DNA of 42,419 bases from GCA-002712965 sp913048525 (GCA_913048525.1 CAJWWP010000011.1:1-42419); one strand, 5' to 3'; counted from the stretch's first letter, positions 24,124-32,950 are shown. The notes: generated by a model not told the origin, from the letters alone. Program-made: numbers and translations.

Positions 24124-24937
24124 ATTGTTCACTCTCCTCGAGTGCAGAAGCTGAAGCGCCCGACATTGAAACGGCTGGCTCTGGCGGTGCAGTTCTCCTG
24201 AAATTTACTAAGTTTACTAGTGGATCCCATCCCGTTATAAAGCCCTGAATAACTATACCCACAATATTTGAAATAACCCAATACAGAGCTAGGCCGCTAG
24301 GAAACTGCATCGAGAAAAACCCAAACATTAAAGGCATCATCCACAGCATCATTTTATTGGTTGACGCCTGTTTGTCATCAGCCGCAGGCATCATAGTCAT
24401 TTTCTGCATGAGAAACATCGAAACGCCAACCATAATTGGCAGAACTGGCAAGGTATCAGGACGAGCCAAGTTCAACCACAAGAAAGAACTATCCAAGGGA
24501 ATAACATCTTTGACCATAGGCATCCAGGAGTATAAGTTGGTTGACAAACCAACCAAACTCTCAGGCGTGGACGGAACGGTTTTTATAATAGCTTGATAGA
24601 GTCCAATCCATATGGGCATCTGTATGAACATTGGACCAAGGCAACCAATTGGATTTACTCCCTGTTCTTTATAGAGCTTCATGGTTTCCTGGGATTGTCT
24701 TTTTTTATCGTTCGAATATTTAGACTGAATCCCCTTTATTTTCGGCTGCAGAGCGGACATAGCTTTCATTTGCTTACTTTGCTTGACAGTGAGAGGCATC
24801 ATTACCCCTCTTATAGCTATGGTAAATATCGCTATGGCAATTCCGAAATTGCTAAACGCAACGCTGTAAAGAAAAATCAACGAATTGATCATCGGCTGGA
24901 CGATGACGGTGCCCCATATTTGACCAAATAATTCCAC
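24020..24937 (-). CDS. yidC: YidC/Oxa1-type membrane protein insertase
   Basis: 305-aa monoderm-type YidC without the large periplasmic domain of Gram-negative homologues. About five transmembrane helices are visible; the groove arginine is R43 in FTIAIRGVMMPLT. The cytosolic hairpin (KQSKQMKAMSALQPKIKGIQ) follows, then IGCLGPMFIQMPIWIGLYQ and a C-terminal QFPSGLALYWVISN. The last 22 residues hold 14 Arg, one Lys and one His. Such basic tails in other YidC proteins contact the ribosome. The tail is encoded in the region shared with jag. GTG start with AAGG 7 nt upstream. It inserts membrane proteins with or without SecYEG. Confidence 0.93.
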   Translation of the reverse strand: MELFGQIWGTVIVQPMINSLIFLYSVAFSNFGIAIAIFTIAIRGVMMPLTVKQSKQMKAMSALQPKIKGIQSKYSNDKKRQSQETMKLYKEQGVNPIGCLGPMFIQMPIWIGLYQAIIKTVPSTPESLVGLSTNLYSWMPMVKDVIPLDSSFLWLNLARPDTLPVLPIMVGVSMFLMQKMTMMPAADDKQASTNKMMLWMMPLMFGFFSMQFPSGLALYWVISNIVGIVIQGFITGWDPLVNLVNFRRTAPPEPAVSMSGASASALEESEQYELNTDDGENSGRRDRDRHKRTRRRARRGRNRRR

Positions 24938-24985
24938 TAGGTAACCTTCAAGTACTCATAAAATGTATGTGACTAATAAATGCTA

Positions 24986-26227
24986 TCAACAGGAAGGGGC
25001 CCAATCACTCGGATTCGGGATCTCTCCATCCTTCGCCTTGTCTGAAAAATACGGCGCATCCCACTTTTCATCCGGATTTCCATTTCCCTTTATTTGAATT
25101 GCTCTGATCGAATGATCTCTCACACTAAAATAAACGGAGTTCCCATCAGAAGTAATAGGCGCCTCAATTTTTTCCCCTGTGCTACACGTACCCATAATTA
25201 TCCCGGAGGACAATTCTGAGATATAAAGATCCCCACCTTTGGAGCCGTAGACAATCATGTCGGAGACAATTGCCGGTGAGCCCACAATAGCTCCTTTTGT
25301 CTTACTTTCCCATCTCAGATTTCCATCATTTTTGTCAAGTGCATACAAACTTCCATTCAAAGATGGGGCATACACAGCAGTTCTGTCCGTAACAGCTCTC
25401 CCCCAATACCAATTGGAGGCACCTGTAAATCGCCAGTTCTCAACCCCTGACGTAGCATCCAATGAATAAAAGTTCCCGTCGAAGGACCCGATATAAACTT
25501 CTCCGTCTGAAACGAGTGGTGATGAGGCTACAGCAGCACCAGTCTCATATACCCACTTTGTCGCCCCGCCCTCAATACATGTGTTGCAGCTTAGATCAAG
25601 AGCATAAATGTTGTGATCGAGCGAAGAAAAGATCAAGAGATTCTCAAAAACCTGAGGGGTGGACCATATACTGGATCCTGTCTGAAATTGCCACTTTCTT
25701 TCCATTGTTACTTCTTGTCCACGGATAGAAATATCATAGGCATGCATAAAGCCGTCACTTGAACCAACGTACAAAACCCCGTCCTCTATCAAGGCCCCAC
25801 CCACAATCTCATCCGCAATTGGCTCTGTTTCTAATAAAACCCCGTTGTCCAGTGCATAGGCGTGCATCTTGCCATCATATGACCCAACAAAGGCAACACC
25901 CTTATAAACTGCTGGAGTTCCATATATGGCTCTCCTATCATCCTTATCCTCGTCTACCCGCAATAATGTCGGGGCCCAATCATGCCTGCCGGTTTCAATG
26001 TTTATAGACAGTAGTTGACCGTCCATACTACCGATAATGAGAGATTCATCTACGACCACACCGCCGGACCATCCTTGAGCGGTACCAACACGAGAGCAAC
26101 CCACAAAAACAACCAGTAATAATATGGTCAAAACTGAGTTAAATACCAATGTCCCGAACTTAGTCGACATATGGTGGTGATCTAAACTTTTAACCAAAGT
26201 ACTTCCTATTTCAAGGAACCGGGTCAT
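24986..26227 (-). CDS. PQQ-like eight-bladed beta-propeller lipoprotein
   Basis: 413-aa exported protein. A hydrophobic signal segment ends in the lipobox FVGC (Cys at about residue 44), so it is probably lipid-anchored outside the membrane. Eight propeller repeats follow, each with a core like VYVGSxDGxxxALD: SLIIGSMDG, VAFVGSYDG, VLYVGSSDG, LLIFSSLDH, EVYIGSFDG, AVYAPSLNG, MIVYGSKGG and SVYFSVRDH, mostly with a following Trp. No PQQ-dehydrogenase active-site residues are obvious, so it is likely a scaffold, loosely like BamB. An alternative ATG at 26170 gives a more standard signal peptide but lacks a Shine-Dalgarno. It overlaps yidD by 17 nt and lies 48 nt before yidC. Confidence 0.85.
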   Translation of the reverse strand: MTRFLEIGSTLVKSLDHHHMSTKFGTLVFNSVLTILLLVVFVGCSRVGTAQGWSGGVVVDESLIIGSMDGQLLSINIETGRHDWAPTLLRVDEDKDDRRAIYGTPAVYKGVAFVGSYDGKMHAYALDNGVLLETEPIADEIVGGALIEDGVLYVGSSDGFMHAYDISIRGQEVTMERKWQFQTGSSIWSTPQVFENLLIFSSLDHNIYALDLSCNTCIEGGATKWVYETGAAVASSPLVSDGEVYIGSFDGNFYSLDATSGVENWRFTGASNWYWGRAVTDRTAVYAPSLNGSLYALDKNDGNLRWESKTKGAIVGSPAIVSDMIVYGSKGGDLYISELSSGIIMGTCSTGEKIEAPITSDGNSVYFSVRDHSIRAIQIKGNGNPDEKWDAPYFSDKAKDGEIPNPSDWAPSC

Positions 26228-26435
26228 AGCCTTTAGTTCCTAGCGGGTTGCATCTAAGTATCCGTCCGGTTACCAAGACTGATCCCTTCCACAAACCATG
26301 TTTATCAATGGCTTCCATCGCATAAATTGAGCATGTTGGATGATGCCTGCAAGCTGCGGGAAGATAGGGGGATATGGCTCTCTTATAAAAATTTATCGTC
26401 CAAATAGCACTTCGACTAAGTTTGTAGCTAATCAT
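26211..26435 (-). CDS. yidD: Membrane protein insertion efficiency factor YidD
   Basis: 74-aa small basic membrane-associated protein assisting YidC-dependent insertion. Family signature: FYKRAISPYLPAACRHHPTC, then YAMEAIDKHG, GRILRCNP and a final GYDPVP. Three conserved cysteines are present. The ATG at 26435 gives a family-typical N-terminus; a GTG at 26465 would add 10 residues. It lies in the standard place between rnpA and yidC, though a propeller lipoprotein gene is inserted before yidC. Confidence 0.93.
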   Translation of the reverse strand: MISYKLSRSAIWTINFYKRAISPYLPAACRHHPTCSIYAMEAIDKHGLWKGSVLVTGRILRCNPLGTKGYDPVP

Positions 26436-26474
26436 ATTTTCCAACTGAAAGCCAATCGACAACACTCAGATATT

Positions 26475-26828
26475 TCATGCAACTAGGCTAAGATCTGCTT
26501 TATCAACAAGTCTAGACATGGAGCCACAAACTTCCTGAAAAGAGGCAACACTGGCGTTACGGCGAGCTATAAATACAATGTCGTAGCCGGTTATTACATT
26601 CAGCAATTTCGCAGATTCTCTCATCCGTCTTTTGCATTTATTTCGTACCACTGCATTGCCTATTTTTTTAGAGACCACGAATCCAAATCTTGACTGGTAA
26701 TCTTCATTATTCGGGAAATGAACTCTCCTACATGCCGCCAGCACAAAAAAATTATCTGCCCAGCTGTTACCCAGCACACGGACGTTAGCAAAGTCCGACG
26801 AAGAAGTGAGTCGCATTTCTTTTTGCAT
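26475..26828 (-). CDS. rnpA: Ribonuclease P protein component
   Basis: 117-aa basic protein subunit of RNase P, which matures tRNA 5' ends with the catalytic RNA. The RNR signature GNAVVRNKCKRRMRE occupies 57-71, preceded by FGFVVSKKI. RLTSSSDFANVR near the N-terminus matches the family start. The ATG at 26828 is preferred to a TTG five codons upstream; neither has a strong Shine-Dalgarno. It follows rpmH after 132 nt, in the conserved rpmH-rnpA order. The 26829-26960 spacer holds no further gene that I can see. Confidence 0.93.
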   Translation of the reverse strand: MQKEMRLTSSSDFANVRVLGNSWADNFFVLAACRRVHFPNNEDYQSRFGFVVSKKIGNAVVRNKCKRRMRESAKLLNVITGYDIVFIARRNASVASFQEVCGSMSRLVDKADLSLVA

Positions 26829-26960
26829 ATACAAACTATACAACCATCGGAGCTAAACCTTGCGTTTAAAGTAATGGTTGAAAGATGAAACTCTAGGCAG
26901 AGTCAGTAACTAAACGACCCTATCCAAGCCACTATAATGCAACCAGACGTCTTAAAAGCC

Positions 26961-27098
26961 TCAAACAGTAAGCCTCTGACGTCCTTTAAACATACGTCGC
27001 TTTAAAACATTACGACCGCCTTTTGAGCTCATTCGTGATCGAAATCCGTGAACTCTAGCGCGTCTTCTTTTTCTAGGTTGGTAGGTTCTCTTGGGCAT
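26961..27098 (-). CDS. rpmH: 50S ribosomal protein L34
   Basis: 45-aa protein read by hand: it starts MPKRTYQPRKRRRARVHGF and ends RRMFKGRQRLTV, an unmistakable L34 (family length 44-46 aa, extremely basic). It binds 23S rRNA in the large subunit. It is too short for many ORF length cut-offs. GAGAGG stands 7 nt before the ATG, and a near-consensus promoter lies about 30 nt upstream. First gene of the rnpA-yidD-yidC-jag operon. Confidence 0.97.
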   Translation of the reverse strand: MPKRTYQPRKRRRARVHGFRSRMSSKGGRNVLKRRMFKGRQRLTV

Positions 27099-27125
27099 AT
27101 CCTAGCCTCTCAAAATAACCTATCA

Positions 27126-27154
27126 ATTGTACTTTTGGGATAATAGGGTGTCAA
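27126..27154 (-). promoter_or_regulatory. Near-consensus sigma70 promoter of the rpmH operon
   Basis: Minus-strand TTGACA (27149-27154, 6/6) and TACAAT (27126-27131, 5/6) with exactly 17-nt spacing. The predicted transcription start near 27119 gives a leader of about 20 nt to the rpmH ATG. This is the strongest promoter visible in the window. Confidence 0.85.
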
Positions 27155-27214
27155 TTTCATATGCAACTTAATCTTTACAATTTTTCACTCAATATAGACA
27201 TGTATCACTAAAAA

Positions 27215-27937
27215 TCAGAGTCTAGGGCTTTCCATAAGTACGGTTACACCCATATCAAAATATTTATCCCTTAATTTATAATCATAGCTTCGGAAACTAA
27301 TCTTCGTGTGACTATTACCAAGTTGATCCAGAGCGTGTTTAACACAATCGTCGACTGTTCTCAGAAGAGGATTAGAATGGCTTTCGATATCAAATAATAG
27401 ATCGTTAGGTCCCCATGTGAGGCAGTCCACACCCTCTATCGCAAGTTTCTTTACCGTTGTCACAGCCCTAAGAGACTCCATTTGTATAGACAGAAATCCT
27501 GTGGAGTTCCACCAGTCGGCGTATTCTATCCTCTCCCCTCTCCCATCTAATCCATATCGAGCGGCTCCTCCCACACTCCTTCCCCCTTTGTGGGGATAAT
27601 AAAAGTAATGAACCGCTTCCTTGACAGTTTCTATATCTTCCACTTGAGGAACCTCTATGCCAACAGGTCCCAAATCGAGAATATTTCCGATAAGGTAAGA
27701 ATGTCTCGTATGTTTTATACGAAACTGTGAGGGAATGCCCAAATCAGAGGCATAAGCACAAAACTGAACCAGTGTTTCCTCGTTGAATGGGCCATGTTGA
27801 CTGTCAGTAAACACGAAGTCGTATTCGTCTTTTTGAATTATAGAGTCCATCTCAAGTTTGGTAGCGTTCAATGGAACGGAAACACCTATCAATTTTTCAC
27901 CGTCACGAATACGTTGTTTAAGGCTTTTCTCAGCCAT
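27215..27937 (-). CDS. HpcH/HpaI-family aldolase
   Basis: 240-aa class-II, metal-dependent aldolase of the HpaI / 2-keto-3-deoxy-L-rhamnonate aldolase family, which cleaves 2-keto-3-deoxy acids to pyruvate plus an aldehyde. Visible motifs in order: FTDSQHGPFNEET near the N-terminus, QFRIKHTR, GPVGIEVPQVED, YYPHKGGRS, the metal-binding glutamate in SIQMES and WGPNDLLFD. The ATG at 27937 has GGAGG 8 nt upstream; a GTG five codons earlier overlaps that site. A sugar-acid dehydratase is encoded at 2.8-3.9 kb; the two could act in one pathway, but they are far apart. Probably follows the NUDIX gene in one transcript (82-nt gap). Confidence 0.87.
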   Translation of the reverse strand: MAEKSLKQRIRDGEKLIGVSVPLNATKLEMDSIIQKDEYDFVFTDSQHGPFNEETLVQFCAYASDLGIPSQFRIKHTRHSYLIGNILDLGPVGIEVPQVEDIETVKEAVHYFYYPHKGGRSVGGAARYGLDGRGERIEYADWWNSTGFLSIQMESLRAVTTVKKLAIEGVDCLTWGPNDLLFDIESHSNPLLRTVDDCVKHALDQLGNSHTKISFRSYDYKLRDKYFDMGVTVLMESPRL

Positions 27938-28019
27938 CGAATACACCTCCACTTACAAAATTAATAAGAAAATCCAAGTCAGCCAGTGAACAAGTAGAAA
28001 GAACCGCTATAAAGCCTAT

Positions 28020-28784
28020 CTAGGTCATAACTCCAGACGGCATAAAAAACTCAAAATCATCGGAAGGACCGTAACCTGGAATTTCCACTAGCGAGACTCC
28101 TTCGCTCTGAATAGCCGCTCTGACAATTGTTTTATTGAATAAATGAATTTTATCGGAACCCAAAAATTCATCCACTGGCATCCATAAACATTCAGCAATT
28201 TCTTCTTCCTGCATAGTAATATTCTCACTCAGTGGCTTGAGCCGAGCAACAAAATATATGTCAGATTTCCCATATCTATATCCGTGCCAATGTCTGAAAC
28301 ATACTAGAGCCTCGAAGTCGGTCTTAATACCTGTCTCTTCTTCCACTTCCCTAACAGCAGCCGATGCCAAATGTTCTCCCTGGGTCAAAGCTCCCCCAGG
28401 CAGTTTATAAGAAGGACCTCTATCCCTAGATCTATATTTCTCCGAAACAACTAAAATTTCTTTATCTTTGTTTATAACCACGCCACCAACACCTGTGTAA
28501 TGTGTTGCATATGGAGGTATAAAAGCTCCTGGATCAACGTCCAGCGTCATAGTTGCTGAATCATTGTCAGCATGATGGAAGTTGAAACCTTTTTCTCCTG
28601 CAACAGGTATAGCTGTCAAGCGATTTGGGAAGATTTCCAACCATGCTACTTTAACGTCAACAAGTTTCCAGGTTTGAAGTGCCCGGTCCAATTGACCAGA
28701 AAATACCTTTGGGTCGGGATTAATCGATATTGGGTCTACAAGAGCTCCGCCAAAAGGGTTCATTTCCCAAGTTAGGTCTGTCAT
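28020..28784 (-). CDS. NUDIX hydrolase, NUDT6-like
   Basis: 254-aa protein. The Nudix box is complete at residues 131-153: GALTQGE followed by seven residues and REVEEETGI (GX5EX7REUXEEXGU). A pre-domain of about 95 residues with LDRALQTWKLVDVKVAWLEI precedes it, as in NUDT6/GFG-type proteins, and FRHWHGYRYGKSDIYFVARL follows the box. Substrate is probably a nucleoside-diphosphate derivative; not specifiable. GGAGGG lies about 7 nt before the ATG at 28784; a longer start at 28835 is less likely. Divergent from the amidohydrolase gene. Confidence 0.87.
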   Translation of the reverse strand: MTDLTWEMNPFGGALVDPISINPDPKVFSGQLDRALQTWKLVDVKVAWLEIFPNRLTAIPVAGEKGFNFHHADNDSATMTLDVDPGAFIPPYATHYTGVGGVVINKDKEILVVSEKYRSRDRGPSYKLPGGALTQGEHLASAAVREVEEETGIKTDFEALVCFRHWHGYRYGKSDIYFVARLKPLSENITMQEEEIAECLWMPVDEFLGSDKIHLFNKTIVRAAIQSEGVSLVEIPGYGPSDDFEFFMPSGVMT

Positions 28785-28864
28785 TAATATCCCTCCAGAT
28801 AAAGCCGATGCGAAGTATATTGGTGGTTTGAACAAGTGGCAATCTTTAGAGGTTCCTACTGCTA

Positions 28865-28870
28865 TATAAT
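28865..28870 (+). promoter_or_regulatory. Consensus -10 element upstream of the amidohydrolase
   Basis: Perfect TATAAT 47 nt before the ATG at 28918. No convincing -35 at 16-18 nt spacing (TCTTTA at 16 nt is the best), so it is a tentative promoter. Confidence 0.35.
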
Positions 28871-28917
28871 GCCCTCATTTCTCCTTGTTCAATCAAATTC
28901 CATTATGGAGTCCCAAC

Positions 28918-30150
28918 ATGAAACTTGTTCTAAAGGCTGACCGATTAATAGACGGTTCTTCTTCAAAAGTCGTACCAAATGCCGCCGTTGTTATTGAGGG
29001 AGAAACTATATCTAAAGTTTGCTCACAATCTGAACTAACTGAAATCGAACTAGCTGAGGCTCGAGTTATAGATAGTTCAGGTGGAACTTTAATGCCGGGT
29101 TTCATAGAAATGCATTCCCACATCCACTGTAGCGCAGAATCCGATGCATACACCCACATAACCACAGAGACGAACGAAACATTTCTACTTCGTGGTAGCC
29201 AAGCCGTCCGTTCATCTCTTTCTTCTGGAGTCACGACGATGAGGGATCTCGGCAGTAGGAATGAGGTTGTATTCCCTCTAAGACAAAGTATTGAGGAAGG
29301 AATCATACCTGGTCCAAGATTATTGGTCGCTGGGACTCCAATCACAACCACTGGAGGCCACTGCAACACTTTTGGGACAGAGGCTGATTCTAGCGAGCAG
29401 GTCGTCAGAGCTATTAGGAATCAATTTAAACTGGGAGCCGACCATATAAAAATCATGTCTACTGGAGGTGGATTTACCCCAGGAACTAACGTACGAGCTC
29501 CTCAATACGACTGGACCACCCTAAGAGACGCAGTAAAAGACGCAGAAAGATTAGGTCTCAAGATGGCAGCCCACTGTCATGCGACCGAAGGTGTACGGAA
29601 TTGTGTTAAAGCAGGCATACACAACCTAGTACATTGCTCTTGGTTATCAGAAAATCCTGAAGAGTTATACGACTATGACCCTGATGTTGCGGATCAAATT
29701 GCGGAAAAAGGTATATATGTAGACCCAACGTTGGCACTTTCACACCTGAACAAACTTCGTGGACGTGTAAAGACACCAGACTCAGGGGCCATGGCCGATC
29801 CAGAAAGGCGATTTGAAATTCTCAGAGATATGTGGCACAGAGGAGTTAAATTTGTCACCGGTATGGACTCAGGAATGACAAATGCCCATTTCGACGACTT
29901 CGCATACATTCCTGAGGTAATGGTTAACAGTATGGGAATCAGTCCCATGGAAGCAATAACCTGCGCTACAAAAACATCGTCTGAGTGTCTGGGAAGAGAT
30001 AACGAAATCGGAACCATCACGCCAGGGAAGTCAGCCGACGTTTTAATTATTAATGGAGACCCGTCAGTAAAAATAGAAGCTCTCCATAACGTCGACACCA
30101 TAGTGGCCAGGGGAACCGTCATAAAAGAGTCAGGACAGCTCTTAATATAA
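28918..30150 (+). CDS. Amidohydrolase (imidazolonepropionase/prolidase-like)
   Basis: 410-aa metal-dependent hydrolase of the amidohydrolase superfamily. Metal ligands are visible: H66 and H68 in IEMHSHIH, a candidate carboxylated lysine K178 in GADHIKIMSTGGG, H219 in AAHCHATEG, H239 in LVHCSW and D318 in TGMDSGM. The C-terminal GTITPGKSADVLIINGDP is the usual beta-sandwich part. This pattern fits the group with Xaa-Pro dipeptidases and carboxypeptidase-like enzymes; the substrate remains unknown. The ATG at 28918 has GGAG 7 nt upstream, so a TTG at 28885 is rejected. Convergent with modC across a 28-nt gap. Confidence 0.88.
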   Translation: MKLVLKADRLIDGSSSKVVPNAAVVIEGETISKVCSQSELTEIELAEARVIDSSGGTLMPGFIEMHSHIHCSAESDAYTHITTETNETFLLRGSQAVRSSLSSGVTTMRDLGSRNEVVFPLRQSIEEGIIPGPRLLVAGTPITTTGGHCNTFGTEADSSEQVVRAIRNQFKLGADHIKIMSTGGGFTPGTNVRAPQYDWTTLRDAVKDAERLGLKMAAHCHATEGVRNCVKAGIHNLVHCSWLSENPEELYDYDPDVADQIAEKGIYVDPTLALSHLNKLRGRVKTPDSGAMADPERRFEILRDMWHRGVKFVTGMDSGMTNAHFDDFAYIPEVMVNSMGISPMEAITCATKTSSECLGRDNEIGTITPGKSADVLIINGDPSVKIEALHNVDTIVARGTVIKESGQLLI

Positions 30151-30178
30151 AGTCATTGAGGGACGTCTAAGTCTTAAA

Positions 30179-31279
30179 TCAGTTGCCCAACACCATAATA
30201 CTGCTCGCCTTAATTATTAAGAACACTTCAGTGCCCGAATAAATACCTAGTTCTGATTGAGACAGAGAAGTGATTTCGACATAAATTGGCTCACCTATAT
30301 CACATTCAACCAGCACAGAACTATCGGTACCATGCACTTCCTTTACTCGGGCTGAAATAACGTTGCGAGCACTTAATCCAATCGGTTTAATTTTGCTTAG
30401 AATGATATCGGAAGCCCTTATCGACACTATGGCAGAAACCTCTTCTTTTTCTTCTCCTTCCGATCGCTCAACGGGAAGGATTAGTTTGGTATCACCTAAC
30501 GCAATAGATTTCTGTCCATCAATACCGACAGGACTAATGGAACCCTGCAAAAGATTTTCAAAAGATGAAAAATCTGCTACCCGTTTTACATTTGAGTCCC
30601 TCAGCAAAATACTGACGTTTCCTTTACCTAGTACGCTTCCTTCTGACATTACAACCACCTGATGTGCCAAAGCTATCACCTCAGAAATCGAATGAGACAC
30701 ATATATCATTGGTATTCCTAATTCTCTGAAAATGATCTTTAGTTTTTGAATAATAAGGCCCCTAAACGGAGCGTCTAGAGAAGCTAATGGTTCGTCCAAA
30801 AGAAGTATGTCGGGAAAAGCAGCTAAAGACCTGGCTAAGGCGACTCTCTGCCGTTCACCTCCAGATAAATTTCTAGTATCCCTTTCCGACAAATATGCAA
30901 TATCCAGTATTTCCATTACTGTCTCTAAGGAATATTTTCTCTTTTGCTCCGAAGTCAGGGAAAACCCGTAATTAATATTTTCTTTTACAGTGAGGTGGGG
31001 AAACAAGGCGGAATTTTGGACTACGTAGCCTATCCCACGCTTATTAGGTGAAACATTTATAGATCGTTCACTCGAAAAAACAATTCTGCCAAACTTAGAA
31101 ATACAACCTTGATCTGGAGAAAGAAAACCAGCAATGCAATCCAAAAGAGTAGTTTTGCCACTACCGGAAGGACCAAATATTGCGGTAATTCCGTTTGCTA
31201 TATCAAGTTGACAATCCAAGGTGAATTCTCCGAGGCGCTTCTTGACTCCCAGCCTGATTGCACAACCTGATTTAGTCAT
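30179..31279 (-). CDS. modC: Molybdate ABC transporter ATP-binding protein
   Basis: 366-aa ATPase powering molybdate (or tungstate) import. Walker A GPSGSGKT at 36-43, signature LSGGERQ at 138-144, Walker B ILLLDE at 158-163. The C-terminal third has the Mop/TOBE-like region (about 295-360) typical of ModC, which gives regulation by bound oxyanion. Its ATG overlaps the TGA of modB (ATGA). Gene order modA-modB-modC is standard. Confidence 0.93.
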   Translation of the reverse strand: MTKSGCAIRLGVKKRLGEFTLDCQLDIANGITAIFGPSGSGKTTLLDCIAGFLSPDQGCISKFGRIVFSSERSINVSPNKRGIGYVVQNSALFPHLTVKENINYGFSLTSEQKRKYSLETVMEILDIAYLSERDTRNLSGGERQRVALARSLAAFPDILLLDEPLASLDAPFRGLIIQKLKIIFRELGIPMIYVSHSISEVIALAHQVVVMSEGSVLGKGNVSILLRDSNVKRVADFSSFENLLQGSISPVGIDGQKSIALGDTKLILPVERSEGEEKEEVSAIVSIRASDIILSKIKPIGLSARNVISARVKEVHGTDSSVLVECDIGEPIYVEITSLSQSELGIYSGTEVFLIIKASSIMVLGN

Positions 31280-31944
31280 ATCCCACCTTTGCTACCTGAA
31301 CGAGACAACAACCAGTTATGAACCCCAAGAGAAATGACAGCTAAAAGAACTGACACGGCCACGAGTTCAAAGGCATCTGAAGTCCTACCAGTTTGAACTC
31401 TAGCGAAGATTGCTAGCGGCAACGTCTGTGTAACACCTGGTATGTTCCCAGCTACAATAATAGTAGCCCCAAACTCACTTAAAGCACGAACAAATCCCAA
31501 CAATGTACCCGCTATAACACCCTGGTATGACAACGGAAGTGTTATAGAAAAAAAGGTTTTCATTGGGCCGGCACCCAATGATCTAGCAGATCTCTCGAGC
31601 CGAGGGTCCACTGCAGACATAGCGACGATGATAGAACGAACCATCAAAGGAAAAGACACAACGGCAGCGGCTAACGAAGCAGCTACCCAGGTGAATATGA
31701 TATCGATCCCCAAAACGTTCTGTATAAAGTTCCCTATGGGACTTCGGCTGCCCAGTGCTATTAGTAGAGCATAGCCCGTGACAACGGGCGGAAGAGCCAA
31801 TGGAAGAGAAATAAAAACTTCTAATACCAATCTTCCTTTGGGATTTTTTCTACCTAAAATCCACCCTATATAAAGTGCGAAGGGGAAATTTATAAGAGTT
31901 GCCGCTATAGCCACTTTAAGCGTTATATAGGTTATTTCTAGCAT
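31276..31944 (-). CDS. modB: Molybdate ABC transporter permease
   Basis: 222-aa inner-membrane permease with about five transmembrane helices. The EAA coupling loop region RSARSLGAGPMKTFFSITLP and the ModB-specific SEFGATIIVAGNIPGVTQTL identify it. Length matches ModB (220-230 aa). It lies 64 nt after modA and overlaps modC by 4 nt. Works with ModC homodimer and the ModA binding protein. Confidence 0.94.
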   Translation of the reverse strand: MLEITYITLKVAIAATLINFPFALYIGWILGRKNPKGRLVLEVFISLPLALPPVVTGYALLIALGSRSPIGNFIQNVLGIDIIFTWVAASLAAAVVSFPLMVRSIIVAMSAVDPRLERSARSLGAGPMKTFFSITLPLSYQGVIAGTLLGFVRALSEFGATIIVAGNIPGVTQTLPLAIFARVQTGRTSDAFELVAVSVLLAVISLGVHNWLLSRSGSKGGI

Positions 31945-32008
31945 TAAATATCAGTCACAAACTAGCTAAGAAAATTGACGTCCGGGGTTACGTCAACATT
32001 TCGTTTCA

Positions 32009-32830
32009 TTAATTTATCCTTTCTTTAACGGAGGCAAATCCATATTTTTCAAAAACAGAAGAAGCATAGGCGGTAGTTAGAAAGTCCAAATACTCCTTTC
32101 CTAAAACTGGCTCTCTGGCATTCTCAACAACTGCCGCAGGATACACGATGGGGGTATGGTGCATCCCGTTGATAAACAATTTTGTGGACACTCCCTTAGC
32201 TATTGATACATCGGTGATGTAAACCACAGCTGCATCCACATCACCGGTTTGCACATAGGCTAAGGCGGTACGAACGTCTGCCGCTAATATGGTCCTCCTA
32301 GAAATCTCAGACCAGATACCTATGTTATGCAATGCTTCCTTAGCATATTCCCCTGCTGGCGCTAAATCTGGATCGGCTATCGCAATGCGATGCATATTTG
32401 CTAATTCGGCTATATCGCTGAAATTGACATATTCGCCGTCATCGGAGGTAGCCACGACCAAAACATTCTCTACTAATTCAAGTATGTTTTCCTCCTTTAT
32501 ATGTCCACGGTCGACCAAAAATCTAGCAGGGCTGTGACCAGCAGATATGAAGATATCTGCTGGTCCACCATTGGATATTTCCCCGGCCAAAGTTTGTGAG
32601 CCAGCGAAATTGAAAATTAATTTCGTGCCAGTTTGTTTTTCAAATTCAGGGGCTGTTTCCTGAAGCACATCCACAAGACTTGCTGCAGAAAAAACCATGA
32701 TCCTTTGGGTTTCAGGGTTTGCGCACGAAAAACTGAAAACAACCGTAATGAGGGCAAAAGGGAGAAAGATAGCTAAATTGACAAGTTTAAAGATGACAAA
32801 TAAGTGTTTTCCAGAGAATGAAAACGGCAT
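32009..32830 (-). CDS. modA: Molybdate-binding lipoprotein
   Basis: 273-aa extracytoplasmic binding protein. The N-terminal hydrophobic signal (about 12-35) ends in FSFSC, a lipobox with Cys36, so it is anchored to the membrane as expected in a monoderm. The mature part has VFSAASLVDVLQE, FNFAGSQTLAGEI and GPADIFISAG, which hold the serine/hydroxyl ligands of molybdate in ModA proteins, and YVQTGDVDAAVVYITD toward the C-terminus. GGGAG lies 4-5 nt before the ATG. First gene of modABC. No Mop-type operator or molybdenum-cofactor riboswitch is evident in the 225-nt gap shared with nusA. Confidence 0.93.
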   Translation of the reverse strand: MPFSFSGKHLFVIFKLVNLAIFLPFALITVVFSFSCANPETQRIMVFSAASLVDVLQETAPEFEKQTGTKLIFNFAGSQTLAGEISNGGPADIFISAGHSPARFLVDRGHIKEENILELVENVLVVATSDDGEYVNFSDIAELANMHRIAIADPDLAPAGEYAKEALHNIGIWSEISRRTILAADVRTALAYVQTGDVDAAVVYITDVSIAKGVSTKLFINGMHHTPIVYPAAVVENAREPVLGKEYLDFLTTAYASSVFEKYGFASVKERIN

Positions 32831-32921
32831 ATTACTCCCTAAAACTCAATGCCCAATTTCCTAATACTAAACTCCTCTATATTCTACCTAATACGCCGTC
32901 CTTTATCTTGTATTCCGTAAG

Positions 32922-32950
32922 TTGTTTTAGCCTCCCTATTTTGATATAAT
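32922..32950 (+). promoter_or_regulatory. Sigma70 promoter of nusA
   Basis: TTGTTT (32922-32927) and a perfect TATAAT (32945-32950) separated by 17 nt. Transcription would start near 32957, leaving a leader of about 100 nt that contains the hairpin at 32993-33015. Confidence 0.65.

Noticed and set aside
27099..27214. Replication origin next to rpmH
   Set aside because: No TTATCCACA-like boxes or AT-rich repeat cluster; the sequence is explained by the rpmH promoter.
29694..30122. Long minus-strand reading frame antisense to the amidohydrolase, and similar long antisense frames elsewhere (for example 35537-35992 against infB)
   Set aside because: They lie wholly within well-conserved genes, lack ribosome-binding sites and show no protein-family features.
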